Source: Nitrobacteraceae bacterium AZCC 1564 (GTDB lineage: Bacteria > Pseudomonadota > Alphaproteobacteria > Rhizobiales > Xanthobacteraceae). From it: a stretch of DNA of 64,000 bases. The translations under genes and the position numbers were made by a program. Numbering within the stretch: position 1 is the first letter of the stretch; the number at the start of each line of letters is the position of its first letter. The stretch covers positions 2,681,001 to 2,745,000 of the forward strand of contig JBAGRR010000001.1 in NCBI GenBank assembly GCA_036924835.1, read 5' to 3'. Positions 25,514-34,976 of this stretch are shown piece by piece. The notes beneath the pieces are model-generated. The model saw nothing but the letters and a program-made list of their open reading frames with translations. It did not search any database and was not told the origin of the DNA.

Positions 25514-26139
25514 CGAAGCATTCCCATCAGATAGACAAAAGTGAACACACCAATCCAGATCACGTCGAGAAAGTGCCAGAACATACTGAGGCAGGTCAGC
25601 CGACGCATGTTCGCCGGAATGAGCCCATGACGCGCCGCCTGCGCCATCAGCGTGAACAACCAGACAAGGCCGAAGGTCACGTGCAGGCCGTGAGTACCGA
25701 CCAAGGCGAAAAACGATGACAGGAAGGCACTGCGTTGCGGCGTCGCGCCTTCGTGGATCATGTGCGCAAACTCGGTCAACTCGATGCCGATAAAGGCGAA
25801 ACCAAACAGAGCGGTCGCAACAAGCCAACCCTGCATGGCGCCGACACGCCCCTTTGCCATCGCCAGCATGGCAAAGCCATAGGTGATCGAGGAGAGAAGC
25901 AGCATCGACGTGTTGACGGCCACCAGCCGCAGATCGAACAGATCCTTCGGGGAGGGTCCGGCGGCATAGTTGGCACCTAGGACACCGTAGGTGGCGAACA
26001 ACACCGCGAAGATGAGACAATCGCTCATCAGGTAGATCCAGAAGCCGAGCATCGTGCTGCCGCCTTCGGCATGATGTTCGTCCGCCAGATAGAAGACCGG
26101 TGCCCGTACGCTCCTGTTATCTTCAACCGTTAGATACAT
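25510..26139 (-). CDS. cyoC: CyoC, quinol oxidase subunit III
   Basis: A 209-residue inner-membrane subunit with five TM helices: GFWIYLMSDCLIFAVLFATY, then AVNTSMLLLSSITYGFAM, the GTHGLHVTFGLVW segment and WHFLDVIWIGVFTFVYL. It starts 4 nt after cyoB. Confidence 0.95.
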   Translation of the reverse strand: MYLTVEDNRSVRAPVFYLADEHHAEGGSTMLGFWIYLMSDCLIFAVLFATYGVLGANYAAGPSPKDLFDLRLVAVNTSMLLLSSITYGFAMLAMAKGRVGAMQGWLVATALFGFAFIGIELTEFAHMIHEGATPQRSAFLSSFFALVGTHGLHVTFGLVWLFTLMAQAARHGLIPANMRRLTCLSMFWHFLDVIWIGVFTFVYLMGMLR

Positions 26140-26143
26140 GAGC

Positions 26144-28159
26144 TCAGGCCTCCAGTGCGAGGCGACGCGTCCGCTCGCTCTCGGCTTTCACGACCTGATC
26201 CTCGGGGAAGTCAAAGTCGCGCTTGTAGTTGAAGGTGTGGACAATTGCCGCGGCGAGAAGTGCGGCGAAACTTAAGACAGCCAGCCACCACATGTACCAG
26301 ATCATGGCAAAGCCAAAGACAGTGCTGAGGGCAGCAAGAATCACACCCGCGCCGGTGTTGCTCGGCATGTGGATGGATTTGAAGCCTTCGAGCGGGCGTA
26401 CGTAGCCACCCCGCTTCATGTCCCACCAGGCATCAAGATCATGCACCACCGGCGTGAATGCGAAGTTGTAAGCCGGCGGCGGCGAAGACGTTGACCATTC
26501 GAGCGTCCGTCCGTTCCAGGGATCGCCGGTCACATCCTGCAGCGCGCTGCGATTGCGGATGCTGACGTAGATCTGAACCAGGAAGGACACGATGCCGAGT
26601 AAGATCAGGAATGCGCCGAATGCCGCGATCACTGTCCATATCTGCATCGATGGATCGTCGAAGTGCCGCAGCCGCCGCGTCGCGCCCATGAATCCCAGGA
26701 CGTAGAGTGGCATGAAGGCGAAATAGAATCCGACAAGCCAGAACCAGAACGACATCTTCCCCCAGAAGTGGTCGAGCTTGAATCCGAACGCCTTGGGGAA
26801 CCAGTAGTTGATGCCGGCGAATGCACCGAACACGACGCCCGCGATGATCACGTTATGGAAGTGAGCGATCAGGAAGAGGCTGTTGTGAAGAACGAAGTCG
26901 GCCGGCGGGACTGCGAGCATCACGCCGGTCATGCCGCCGATGACAAACGTCAGCATGAATCCAACCGTCCACATCATCGGAAGCTCGAACCGGATGCGAC
27001 CGCGGTACATTGTGAACAGCCAATTGAAGATCTTCGCTCCTGTCGGGATCGAGATGATCATCGTCGTGATGCCGAAGAACGAATTCACGCTCGCGCCGGA
27101 GCCCATCGTGAAGAAATGGTGCAACCACACCAGGTAAGACAGGATCGTGATGCACACCGTAGCGTACACCATCGACGTGTAGCCAAAGAGACGTTTTCCA
27201 CAGAAGACCGACGTCACTTCGGAATAGATTCCGAATGCAGGCAGCACAAGAATGTAGACTTCCGGATGACCCCAGATCCAGATCAGGTTCACGTACATCA
27301 TCGGATTGCCGCCGAAGTCGTTCGTGAAGAAGTTGGTGCCCACGTATCGATCAAGGGTCAGAAGCGCCAACACCGCCGTCAGGATGGGGAATGACGCTAC
27401 AATCAGAATGTTCGTGCAGAGTGAGGTCCAGGTGAAGACCGGCATCCTCATCATGGTCATACCCGGCGCGCGCATCTTCACGATTGTCGCGATGAGGTTG
27501 ATACCGGATAGCGTGGTGCCCACACCGGCCACCTGAAGTCCCCAGATATAATAATCGACGCCGACATCGGGACTGTAGGCGAGCCCTGAAAGCGGTGGAT
27601 AGGCCAGCCATCCTGTGCGGGCGTACTCGCCAACGAACAGCGACAGCATCGTCAGCACGGCACCGCCGACCGTCATCCAGAAGCTGAAATTATTCAGGAA
27701 GGGGAAGGAAACGTCGCGCGCTCCGATCTGGAGTGGAACCACATAGTTCATCAGCCCCGTCACCAAAGGCATGGCGACAAAGAAAATCATGATCACGCCA
27801 TGGGCAGTGAAAATCTGGTCATAGTGATGCGCGGGCAGATAACCTTGCGACGCCCCGAACGCGATTGCCTGTTGGAGACGCATCATGATCGCGTCGGCGA
27901 AGCCCCGCAGCAGCATGACGATGCCGAGTACCATGTACATGATGCCGATGCGCTTATGATCGACGCTGGTAAACCACTCTTTCCAAAGATAGCCCCACAG
28001 GCGGTAGTAAGTAATCGCTCCGACAATGGCGATACCGCCCAGAGCGACGGCCGCGAAGGTCACGACGAGAATTGGCTCATGGTACGGAATGGCGTCCCAT
28101 GTCAGCCTGCCGAAAACGAACTTGAGGAAGGAAGGATCGGTCAACATCTCAAAGCTCAT
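26144..28159 (-). CDS. cyoB: CyoB, quinol oxidase subunit I (haem-copper)
   Basis: Catalytic subunit of a cytochrome bo-type ubiquinol oxidase: reduces O2 to water and pumps protons. 671 residues, ~15 TM helices. The haem and Cu ligands are visible: [11 protein letters not shown] (low-spin haem His), [11 protein letters not shown] (CuB His and the cross-linked Tyr), LHHFFTMG (CuB His pair) and LIAHFHNVI (two haem His). [17 protein letters not shown] at the N-terminus is typical of CyoB. It starts 6 nt after cyoA. Confidence 0.97.
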   Translation of the reverse strand: MSFEMLTDPSFLKFVFGRLTWDAIPYHEPILVVTFAAVALGGIAIVGAITYYRLWGYLWKEWFTSVDHKRIGIMYMVLGIVMLLRGFADAIMMRLQQAIAFGASQGYLPAHHYDQIFTAHGVIMIFFVAMPLVTGLMNYVVPLQIGARDVSFPFLNNFSFWMTVGGAVLTMLSLFVGEYARTGWLAYPPLSGLAYSPDVGVDYYIWGLQVAGVGTTLSGINLIATIVKMRAPGMTMMRMPVFTWTSLCTNILIVASFPILTAVLALLTLDRYVGTNFFTNDFGGNPMMYVNLIWIWGHPEVYILVLPAFGIYSEVTSVFCGKRLFGYTSMVYATVCITILSYLVWLHHFFTMGSGASVNSFFGITTMIISIPTGAKIFNWLFTMYRGRIRFELPMMWTVGFMLTFVIGGMTGVMLAVPPADFVLHNSLFLIAHFHNVIIAGVVFGAFAGINYWFPKAFGFKLDHFWGKMSFWFWLVGFYFAFMPLYVLGFMGATRRLRHFDDPSMQIWTVIAAFGAFLILLGIVSFLVQIYVSIRNRSALQDVTGDPWNGRTLEWSTSSPPPAYNFAFTPVVHDLDAWWDMKRGGYVRPLEGFKSIHMPSNTGAGVILAALSTVFGFAMIWYMWWLAVLSFAALLAAAIVHTFNYKRDFDFPEDQVVKAESERTRRLALEA

Positions 28160-28165
28160 TCTGCA

Positions 28166-29335
28166 TCAGGTATTGGATGGGCGACGGGTCGCATTTAGCG
28201 ACAGCGATGGCGGGGATCGCAGCGGCGTGAACGAGGGCGGCGGGAGGCCTGCACCTTTGAGGCGCGACAGATCAACCGCTGGTAAAGCCTGCGCTTCGGT
28301 TGAGCGGCCCTCCGCTTCTTGCACCGTACAGAGGCTGGCGACGTATGCCGGATCGACGCCGAATACCGCACCGCGTCGCGCATATTTGTCGTAGGTCAAT
28401 GGAAGCGTATTTCTCGCACCCTCCAACCCAAGACCGCCTTTCGAGTCGATGGCCGACATCTCACTCATGCACATCTTGCTGGGCTCAACGCACATATTGA
28501 TGATGGCATTAAACAGCGTTGAATCGACGCTAGCGTAGCGGCGAACCGGCTCATTCTCGCTCGGCTTCTCCAACTGCAGGTAAGCCGCACGATCGAGCTT
28601 GGTCGATTCCGCCCGCGCCTTGCCAATCCAGCTATCGAAATCCGCATCATTTACGCCGAGAAATGCGAAGCGCATTCCGGAGAAACCCGCACCGCTATAG
28701 TTGGCGGAGAAGCCCTCGTACACGCCGGGCTTGTTAATCACGGCCTTCAACTGGGTCTGCATGGCAGGCATCGCATAAACCTGTCCTGCAAGTGCCGGAA
28801 CGAAGAAGGAATTCATCACCGATGACGCCGTGATATGGAAATCAATCGGGCGATCGACCGGCGCAGCCATCTCATTGACGGTCGCGATGTTGTACTCGGG
28901 ATAGATAAACAGCCACTTCCAATCGAGTGCAACGACATCCACTCTCAGCGCCTTGGTGTTGGCTGCGATTGGGCGTTCCTCTGCAATGCGACCGAGCTGT
29001 CGATACGGATCCAGCAGATGCGTGCTCGCCCAGGTGATCGCCCCGATGCAGATGATGATCAGCAGCGGAACTGACCAAATGACAAGTTCAAGGTGCGTGG
29101 AATGATCCCATTCCGGCTCGTACGTCGCGGTCGTGTTTGATTCACGATAGCGCCACGCCACAATCGCGATCAGCGCCATGACCGGTACAACGATCAGCAG
29201 CATCAGCGACGTCGACTGGATCAGAATATCCCGCTGCTGCTCGGCGACGTCACCGGATGGAGAAAGAACCACTGCCTTGCAGGCACCCAGCATCGCCACG
29301 AGTGGCAACAAGGCAAATTGACGAAAGCGGCGCAC
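28166..29335 (-). CDS. cyoA: CyoA, quinol oxidase subunit II (lipoprotein)
   Basis: Subunit II with a lipobox (LVAMLGACKA), two TM helices and a periplasmic cupredoxin domain (ALDWKWLFIYPEYNIATVNE, SVMNSFFVPALAGQVYAM) that lacks the CuA cysteines, so it is a quinol rather than cytochrome c oxidase. I start at GTG 29335, which has AGGA 6 nt upstream and gives a 19-residue lipoprotein signal; an ATG at 29455 would add 40 residues not resembling a signal peptide. The C-terminus is longer than the enteric protein, with a Cys/Met-rich stretch (INMCVEPSKMCMSEMS) and a Pro/Ser tail. First gene of the cyo operon. Confidence 0.93.
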   Translation of the reverse strand: MRRFRQFALLPLVAMLGACKAVVLSPSGDVAEQQRDILIQSTSLMLLIVVPVMALIAIVAWRYRESNTTATYEPEWDHSTHLELVIWSVPLLIIICIGAITWASTHLLDPYRQLGRIAEERPIAANTKALRVDVVALDWKWLFIYPEYNIATVNEMAAPVDRPIDFHITASSVMNSFFVPALAGQVYAMPAMQTQLKAVINKPGVYEGFSANYSGAGFSGMRFAFLGVNDADFDSWIGKARAESTKLDRAAYLQLEKPSENEPVRRYASVDSTLFNAIINMCVEPSKMCMSEMSAIDSKGGLGLEGARNTLPLTYDKYARRGAVFGVDPAYVASLCTVQEAEGRSTEAQALPAVDLSRLKGAGLPPPSFTPLRSPPSLSLNATRRPSNT

Positions 29336-29520
29336 GATCAGTCCTGCCAATGAGAGTTTCGCATCTGATGTTTCGCGTAGCTTCACGGCAGCGAAAGAGA
29401 CATTGGACAATTTGCCCAATCCCTCGAAACAACCTCCAATGACAAAAAGCCACAATCGGACGGCGGGTTACCGGCGTTCTGCTTCAATTTGTAGGTTCCG
29501 AGAAGGACGCGAAATCGATC

Positions 29521-30843
29521 ATGAGCATGGACATCACGGCTTCAGCGTCACCGCGCCGTCACCCACAGGGCGAAAACGCTCACGACAGCGTCAACACTGG
29601 CGAAATCGCGATCGGCGTCATTATCGGACGCACATCGGAATTCTTTGATTTCTTTGTCTACGCTATCGCGTCGGTCGTCGTATTTCCAAAGCTGGTCTTT
29701 CCTTACGTCGACCCGCTCACCGGCACGCTCTATTCGTTCGCGATCTTTGCACTCGCCTTTATCGTGCGACCGATCGGCACCACAATCTTCATGGCCATCG
29801 ACCGCGTTTACGGCCGCGGCGTTAAGATGACCATCGCGTTGTTCATGCTCGGAACCTCAACTGTCGCGGTTGCGTTCTTGCCCGGACACGACCAGATCGG
29901 CCATGTGTCTGCCTGGCTGCTTGCGTTGTTTCGCATCGGACAGGGATTGGCGCTTGGCGGAACGTGGGATGGCCTCGCCCCGCTTCTTGCACTGAATGTG
30001 CCGGAACGGCAACGCGGATGGTACGCAATGATTCCGCAGCTCGGCGCTCCACTCGGCCTGATTGTCGCGAGCGCTCTGTTCGCTTTCTTTATTACGAAGC
30101 TTTCGGCGGCAGACTTTCTCGAGTGGGGCTGGCGCTATCCGTTCTTTGTTGCGTTCGCGATCAATGTCGTTGCGCTGTTCGCGCGGCTCCGCATCGTGGT
30201 GACACCGCAGTACTCTCAACTGTTTGAAAGCCGCGATCTGGAGCCGGAGCCCGTCGCAAGAACACTGCGTGCGGAAGGACGCAACGTCATCGTCGGCACC
30301 TTTGCCCCGCTCGCCAGCTTCGCGCTGTTTCACATGGTCACTGTATTTCCCCTCTCGTGGGTCTTCCTGTTCACTCAGGAAGGGCCGGGCAGATTTCTGA
30401 TTATCCAAACCATCGCGGCTGCGTTCGGTGTCGCGGCCATCATCGCCTCCGGACCGATCGCGGATCGTCTTGGTCGCCGGACATTGCTTGGCGTCTCAGC
30501 GGCAGCTATTGCCGCTTTCAGTGGCTTTGCTCCCCAGCTTCTCAATGGCGGTGATGTCGGCGAAGCCGTGTTCATGATCGTCGGCTTTATTCTTCTCGGC
30601 ATCTCGTTTGGACAATCGTCAGGATCGGTCGCATCGAATTTTACAAGGGCGAATCGCTACACAGCCTCCGCATTGACGTCGGATTTCGCGTGGCTGTTCG
30701 GCGCCGGCTTCGCGCCTCTTGTGGCACTCCTTTTGTCGAGCCACTTTGGATTGCTGTCTGCTGGCGCGTATCTGCTGTCCGGCGCAGCATGCACACTGCT
30801 GGCTCTGACCCTCAGCCAGCGGCTCGATAGCCGGGAAGCTTAA
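29521..30843 (+). CDS. MFS transporter, metabolite:H+ symporter type
   Basis: A 440-residue transporter with ~12 TM helices. MHS-type landmarks are IIGRTSEFFDFFVYAIASVVVF in TM1, AFIVRPIGTTIFMAIDRVYGR in loop 2-3 and ADRLGRRTLL in the second half. Substrate unknown (family members carry dicarboxylates, citrate, betaine or sialate). It is divergent from cyoA. A link to the oxidase is possible but not shown. Confidence 0.82.
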   Translation: MSMDITASASPRRHPQGENAHDSVNTGEIAIGVIIGRTSEFFDFFVYAIASVVVFPKLVFPYVDPLTGTLYSFAIFALAFIVRPIGTTIFMAIDRVYGRGVKMTIALFMLGTSTVAVAFLPGHDQIGHVSAWLLALFRIGQGLALGGTWDGLAPLLALNVPERQRGWYAMIPQLGAPLGLIVASALFAFFITKLSAADFLEWGWRYPFFVAFAINVVALFARLRIVVTPQYSQLFESRDLEPEPVARTLRAEGRNVIVGTFAPLASFALFHMVTVFPLSWVFLFTQEGPGRFLIIQTIAAAFGVAAIIASGPIADRLGRRTLLGVSAAAIAAFSGFAPQLLNGGDVGEAVFMIVGFILLGISFGQSSGSVASNFTRANRYTASALTSDFAWLFGAGFAPLVALLLSSHFGLLSAGAYLLSGAACTLLALTLSQRLDSREA

Positions 30844-30916
30844 AGACACGAAATCGGAGCGTCGGCGCGCCGCGCTGAAGCGCTCTGCTGGAGCACCGTG
30901 ACGCTCATGGCGATAT

Positions 30917-32905
30917 CTAGATCGGCTGTATGATCACCTTCAGCCGCTCCGAACCGGACGAACGGGTTTTCCAAACGAGCTCTTGCGCTGGGACTCGAAT
31001 CCCGTAGGACAGTGAAACGCTGCTTTCCTCAATACTGAGCTGCCACGCCGGTCCCTCCCAGGAGAGAGCGAAGCGTCTATCGCGTACGGTAATGATGTAT
31101 CGATCATCTTCCCGACCGACACGAGCATCGGAGGATAGGTGAATAGGCACCCTCAGAGCGTGAGCTCCCTTTGCATCGATCAAATCTTCGATCGAGAGCG
31201 CCCCACTTGAATGATCAAGCGTGATGTTGCGCCGTATGCCGACTGGATCAGCTAACCGGCGATAACCGGAATGCTCTCCGGAGAAACAGCTGCGTGCACT
31301 GTCAGTGACGAAATCAAGCAGACGGGCCTGCGCATCATCATGCAAATTCCAAAGGTTATCGGGAGCGTAAAGACGATTGATCTGCTCACCGTCCACTTGC
31401 ACCGTGTTGTGCATACTCGTCGATCTGAAGTGATTACGCGCAGCAAAATCGGCTGTGTAGACGTAGGAGCCAGGGTCGATCACGACGGGGACGCCCCGGA
31501 GCCAGGCTTCAAAGGACAATGCGTCGTTGTGACCATGGCCTCCAAGCCCCGCCAATCCGACAGGGCCGCAATCTACAAAAACCTGATTGTTAGCGTCGGC
31601 CAATATAAAAACGCCACCGGCATCGAAGCGTGCCGACACCATGGGCACATCCTTGACCTGCCCGCTATCAGGCACCGAATGCCAGAAGAGCTCGTCACCG
31701 TATGTGCCGGCCCAGTTTGCGCGACCAATGGTGTTCGCAATCAAGCCAGGCAGATAACGGTGATCATCTAGAGCCTGCGTTCCTAAAGGCAAGCTGCGGC
31801 CATCGTCTGCATCTCCCCAATGAGGACTGGTCCCGTCGGGCCGGCTGTAGCTTTCGGCGAAACGTGCCATAGCTGCAAGACGATCCGCATAAGCCGAATC
31901 GACCGCGAGCCCTGCAGCCACACGATACCTGGCAGCCATGGTGAAGAGTTCAGCGACTAAGCGGTGATAGGGGACTGACGCCTCGAAATCCACGCCGTCG
32001 GGATGTATCTGCTTCGCGATCTCTTCATTGAGAGTGCGCCACCCCTCGCGCTCCCATCTGTCCGCAGCGCCTATCTCGCGGAAGAAAAGTCCCGCAAACA
32101 CAAGCCCCACAGCGTCTGCCGTCAGGTGATTTCCATTGATGGTCGAGCGCTCGATGTGAACTTCCGTGAAAGTACCATGCAAATAAAGCGACGTGAGAAA
32201 TTTGTCGCGAAACTTGCGATCGCTCCAAGCTGCGGAGCGCGCGAACACATGAAACAACCACGTCCATGACTGAAGCCGAAGAGCAGCCTCCATCGTGCAA
32301 GACCAATTGACCGAATAGGCGTACGGGTTGCTTTCAATCCAGCTTTCCAGCGCGCTGCGCGCGCCTTGGGCGTAACGTTCGTCTCCCTCGCTCAATAGAT
32401 AAGCTTGGCCGACCGGAAGCAGCCATTGCAGACGTGAAATTTCCCAGGGAATCTTGACGTCGCTCGGCCGTCCTTTGTTGACGTAGTCGATGGCCTTACA
32501 GAATTGAACAGGCCAACGATCTCCCGTCTTGTAATCCTGAAGCCAATCAATATGCGGCCCCATCTGGATAGGACCGGTGCCGAGCAGATCAAGCTCGTGT
32601 TTCAGCGCGCGTTCGGCTGCAGCAAAGATAGTCTCCGCGCTGCCGGGGAAAGCCCGATCGTAGTCAAGACGATCGACCAGCTCGGACCGTGCAGGATAAG
32701 GCATGGAAGCGAGCTTTTCCCAGAGATCATCAATGGAAGAAGCACCCGCCCAACGCGCCAGCCGATGGCCGGAAATCAATCGAGCAAAGGCCGGCGCAAC
32801 AAAACGCTCCGACTGCATCCGCGCTTCCTGGGTAAGCCGGCGCACGACGTAACTCGGCGGCTTACTCGCAAGTCGCTTGAAACGATTCACGATATGCGCG
32901 GTCAT
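30917..32905 (-). CDS. Heparinase II/III-like protein (polysaccharide locus)
   Basis: A 662-residue protein with an N-terminal alpha-helical toroid (about 1-370; NGNHLTADAVGLVFAGLFF near 265) and a C-terminal beta-sandwich with the Heparinase II/III signature GGHGHNDALSFEAWL near 470. Family enzymes are polysaccharide lyases acting on uronic-acid polymers, and many copies in bacterial capsule loci are uncharacterised. I start at ATG 32905, 4 nt after the asnB stop; a TTG at 32926 would overlap asnB. No signal peptide is obvious. Last gene of the wecB-wecC-dehydrogenase-asnB-heparinase arm. Confidence 0.85.
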   Translation of the reverse strand: MTAHIVNRFKRLASKPPSYVVRRLTQEARMQSERFVAPAFARLISGHRLARWAGASSIDDLWEKLASMPYPARSELVDRLDYDRAFPGSAETIFAAAERALKHELDLLGTGPIQMGPHIDWLQDYKTGDRWPVQFCKAIDYVNKGRPSDVKIPWEISRLQWLLPVGQAYLLSEGDERYAQGARSALESWIESNPYAYSVNWSCTMEAALRLQSWTWLFHVFARSAAWSDRKFRDKFLTSLYLHGTFTEVHIERSTINGNHLTADAVGLVFAGLFFREIGAADRWEREGWRTLNEEIAKQIHPDGVDFEASVPYHRLVAELFTMAARYRVAAGLAVDSAYADRLAAMARFAESYSRPDGTSPHWGDADDGRSLPLGTQALDDHRYLPGLIANTIGRANWAGTYGDELFWHSVPDSGQVKDVPMVSARFDAGGVFILADANNQVFVDCGPVGLAGLGGHGHNDALSFEAWLRGVPVVIDPGSYVYTADFAARNHFRSTSMHNTVQVDGEQINRLYAPDNLWNLHDDAQARLLDFVTDSARSCFSGEHSGYRRLADPVGIRRNITLDHSSGALSIEDLIDAKGAHALRVPIHLSSDARVGREDDRYIITVRDRRFALSWEGPAWQLSIEESSVSLSYGIRVPAQELVWKTRSSGSERLKVIIQPI

Positions 32906-32909
32906 GGCA

Positions 32910-34931
32910 TCAAGCCCTGACGGCAACCTTGTTGCCGATCCAGTAATCGTACCAAGCCGTCAGATTATAGAGGGTCCAGATCTGCAGGCTTGTGTCGGCC
33001 CTCTTCGATCGATGGTCGGCGAACAGACGCTTGATGAAATCCAAATTGAAATAGCCACGCGTGAGAAGCTCCGAACTCATGACGGAACGTTCAACGTGAG
33101 CACCGAACGAACCTCGCAGCCAATCAGCCATTGGCGCTCCAAACCCCATCTTCTTGCGATAGATCAGCTCGTCCGGAATGAGCCCCTCAACGGCCTTCTT
33201 CAGAATATATTTGGCCTCACCATTTTTGGTCTTCCAGTGCTCTGGGATGTCGAACGAGAAATCGACCAGCTCCTTGTCGAGGAAAGGCACTCTCGCCTCC
33301 AGTGAGACGGACATCGAGATCTTGTCGACGCGCATCAAGAGCAATTCCGGCAACCTCAGCCGGAACTCGGAATGGATCATGCGTGTCAGCGGATCTTGAT
33401 CCGGATGCGCCTTATCGAACGGCGCATAGAAGGAATTCACAACGTTGAAGCTATCCGGGACAAGATACTGAGGATCGAGAATCCCGGCTTCAATCATCGT
33501 TTTGTGATGATCCCCGGATCCAAGTGCATCGTATTGGACAAGCCGATCCTTAGCCGTGTTCCAAAACACCATGGCCCCAGCCCAGAAATGCTCGCGATCT
33601 CTCGAGGCGCGATCAATGATGTCGGCGTAGACTGTCCATTCGGGCCGCATCGCAGAAGCACCAACGGCCGCACCGGCAGCCAGTCGTTGGACTGGTTTGG
33701 GCAGTTTTCGAAAGGGCTGCCAATATTTCCGATAGAGACGCTGATACCCCATATAGCTGGCGTAGCCGGAAAATTGTTCGTCAGAACCTTCACCGACCTG
33801 CACCACTGTGACACCGCTGTCGCGCGCGAGCTTTGAAATGAAGTACAGCGGAATGCAAACCCAGTCCGCCAGCGGTTCATCCTGATGGTGAATCAGGTTT
33901 TCGAGATACCCTATCATATCCGCTTCATTGATCAGCACTTCGTGGTGCTTGGTGTTAAAGCGTCGTGACGCAATCTTGGCGTAGTCCAGCTCGTTGAGGT
34001 GCTGATAGTCTTTGAAGCCGACCGTGAAAGTATTGAGCGGCTGATCCGTAAACTTGCTCATCAGGGCGACGTTTGTCGAAGAGTCGATGCCTCCTGACAG
34101 GAACACACCAAACGGCACGTCGGACATCATTCGCCGTTCGACAGAGTCGTGCAGGCGTTTGCGAATCCCTTGAATGTAAAAATCTTCCAGCGCGGCTTCG
34201 CTGAGGCCGGACACCTCCGACGGAGCGATCCCCTTTCCAGGAACCGCGTCATAGTAGCGGTGCAACTTGATCCGCCCGTCGGAAGCAACCGTGATGTAAC
34301 AGCCTGGCGGGATCTTATAGATGCCCTTGAACATGGTCATGGGCGCCGGTGTCGTCAGAAAGCTCAGGTAGTGCACCATCGCAAACGGATCGATGTCGCG
34401 CGGCGCCTCCGGATGGGCAAGCAGAGCTTTGATTTCCGACGCAAAGGCGAACTGGCCGTTGAAGACCGCAAAATAAAGCGGCTTCACACCGATATTGTCG
34501 CGAACGACCACAAGAGAGTCGTCGCGAGAGTCATAAAGACCAAACGCGAAGTCACCGGAAATTCGCGACAACAAGCCGTCGATTCCCCACTCCTCATAGC
34601 CGTGCACGAGGATCTCTGTGTCGGAGTGGTCCGTACGGAAGACATGCCCCGCCTGCTCTAACGGCTTGCGGAAACTCGCATGATTGTAAATTTCGCCGTT
34701 GAACGTGATCCAGATCCGGCCGTCTTCGTTGGGCATGGGCTGATTGGCTGAATTGCTCAGGTCGACGATGGACAAGCGCCGATGACCAAGACCGATATGC
34801 CCTCTCTCGGAGATCCACAGATCGCCGCCATCCGGACCGCGATGGACCATGCAGTCGCGCATCGCCGTGATGACTTCAGGCGAAACGCGTCGCTGCTGTC
34901 CAAAGGCGAATACCCCTACAATTCCGCACAT
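32910..34931 (-). CDS. asnB: AsnB-type glutamine-dependent amidotransferase of a polysaccharide locus
   Basis: A 673-residue asparagine-synthetase family protein. The N-terminal class II glutaminase domain has Cys2 (MCGIVGVFAFG), RLSIVDLS and NGEIYNH; the synthetase domain has the P-loop SGGIDSS near residue 280 and QVGEGSDEQFSGY near 375. Inside polysaccharide loci these enzymes usually amidate a sugar uronic acid rather than aspartate. With wecB/wecC just upstream, ManNAcA is the natural candidate substrate. The free-asparagine role remains possible. Confidence 0.88.
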   Translation of the reverse strand: MCGIVGVFAFGQQRRVSPEVITAMRDCMVHRGPDGGDLWISERGHIGLGHRRLSIVDLSNSANQPMPNEDGRIWITFNGEIYNHASFRKPLEQAGHVFRTDHSDTEILVHGYEEWGIDGLLSRISGDFAFGLYDSRDDSLVVVRDNIGVKPLYFAVFNGQFAFASEIKALLAHPEAPRDIDPFAMVHYLSFLTTPAPMTMFKGIYKIPPGCYITVASDGRIKLHRYYDAVPGKGIAPSEVSGLSEAALEDFYIQGIRKRLHDSVERRMMSDVPFGVFLSGGIDSSTNVALMSKFTDQPLNTFTVGFKDYQHLNELDYAKIASRRFNTKHHEVLINEADMIGYLENLIHHQDEPLADWVCIPLYFISKLARDSGVTVVQVGEGSDEQFSGYASYMGYQRLYRKYWQPFRKLPKPVQRLAAGAAVGASAMRPEWTVYADIIDRASRDREHFWAGAMVFWNTAKDRLVQYDALGSGDHHKTMIEAGILDPQYLVPDSFNVVNSFYAPFDKAHPDQDPLTRMIHSEFRLRLPELLLMRVDKISMSVSLEARVPFLDKELVDFSFDIPEHWKTKNGEAKYILKKAVEGLIPDELIYRKKMGFGAPMADWLRGSFGAHVERSVMSSELLTRGYFNLDFIKRLFADHRSKRADTSLQIWTLYNLTAWYDYWIGNKVAVRA

Positions 34932-34976
34932 CGAATCGCGTCTTCCAGGTCCTGCATAAGAGTCAGCTAGTTCGGA

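Noticed and set aside
25514-26020. N-terminal extension of cyoD to 296 residues
   Set aside because: The extension lies in another frame of cyoC; the CyoD domain begins at the ATG at 25513, which overlaps the cyoC stop normally.
26663-27394. A 243-residue plus-strand frame in cyoB
   Set aside because: His/Glu/Arg-rich antisense of the transmembrane subunit; no domain recognised.
32906-32926. TTG start for the heparinase-like gene at 32926
   Set aside because: It would overlap asnB by 17 nt; the ATG at 32905 gives a clean 4-nt spacing.
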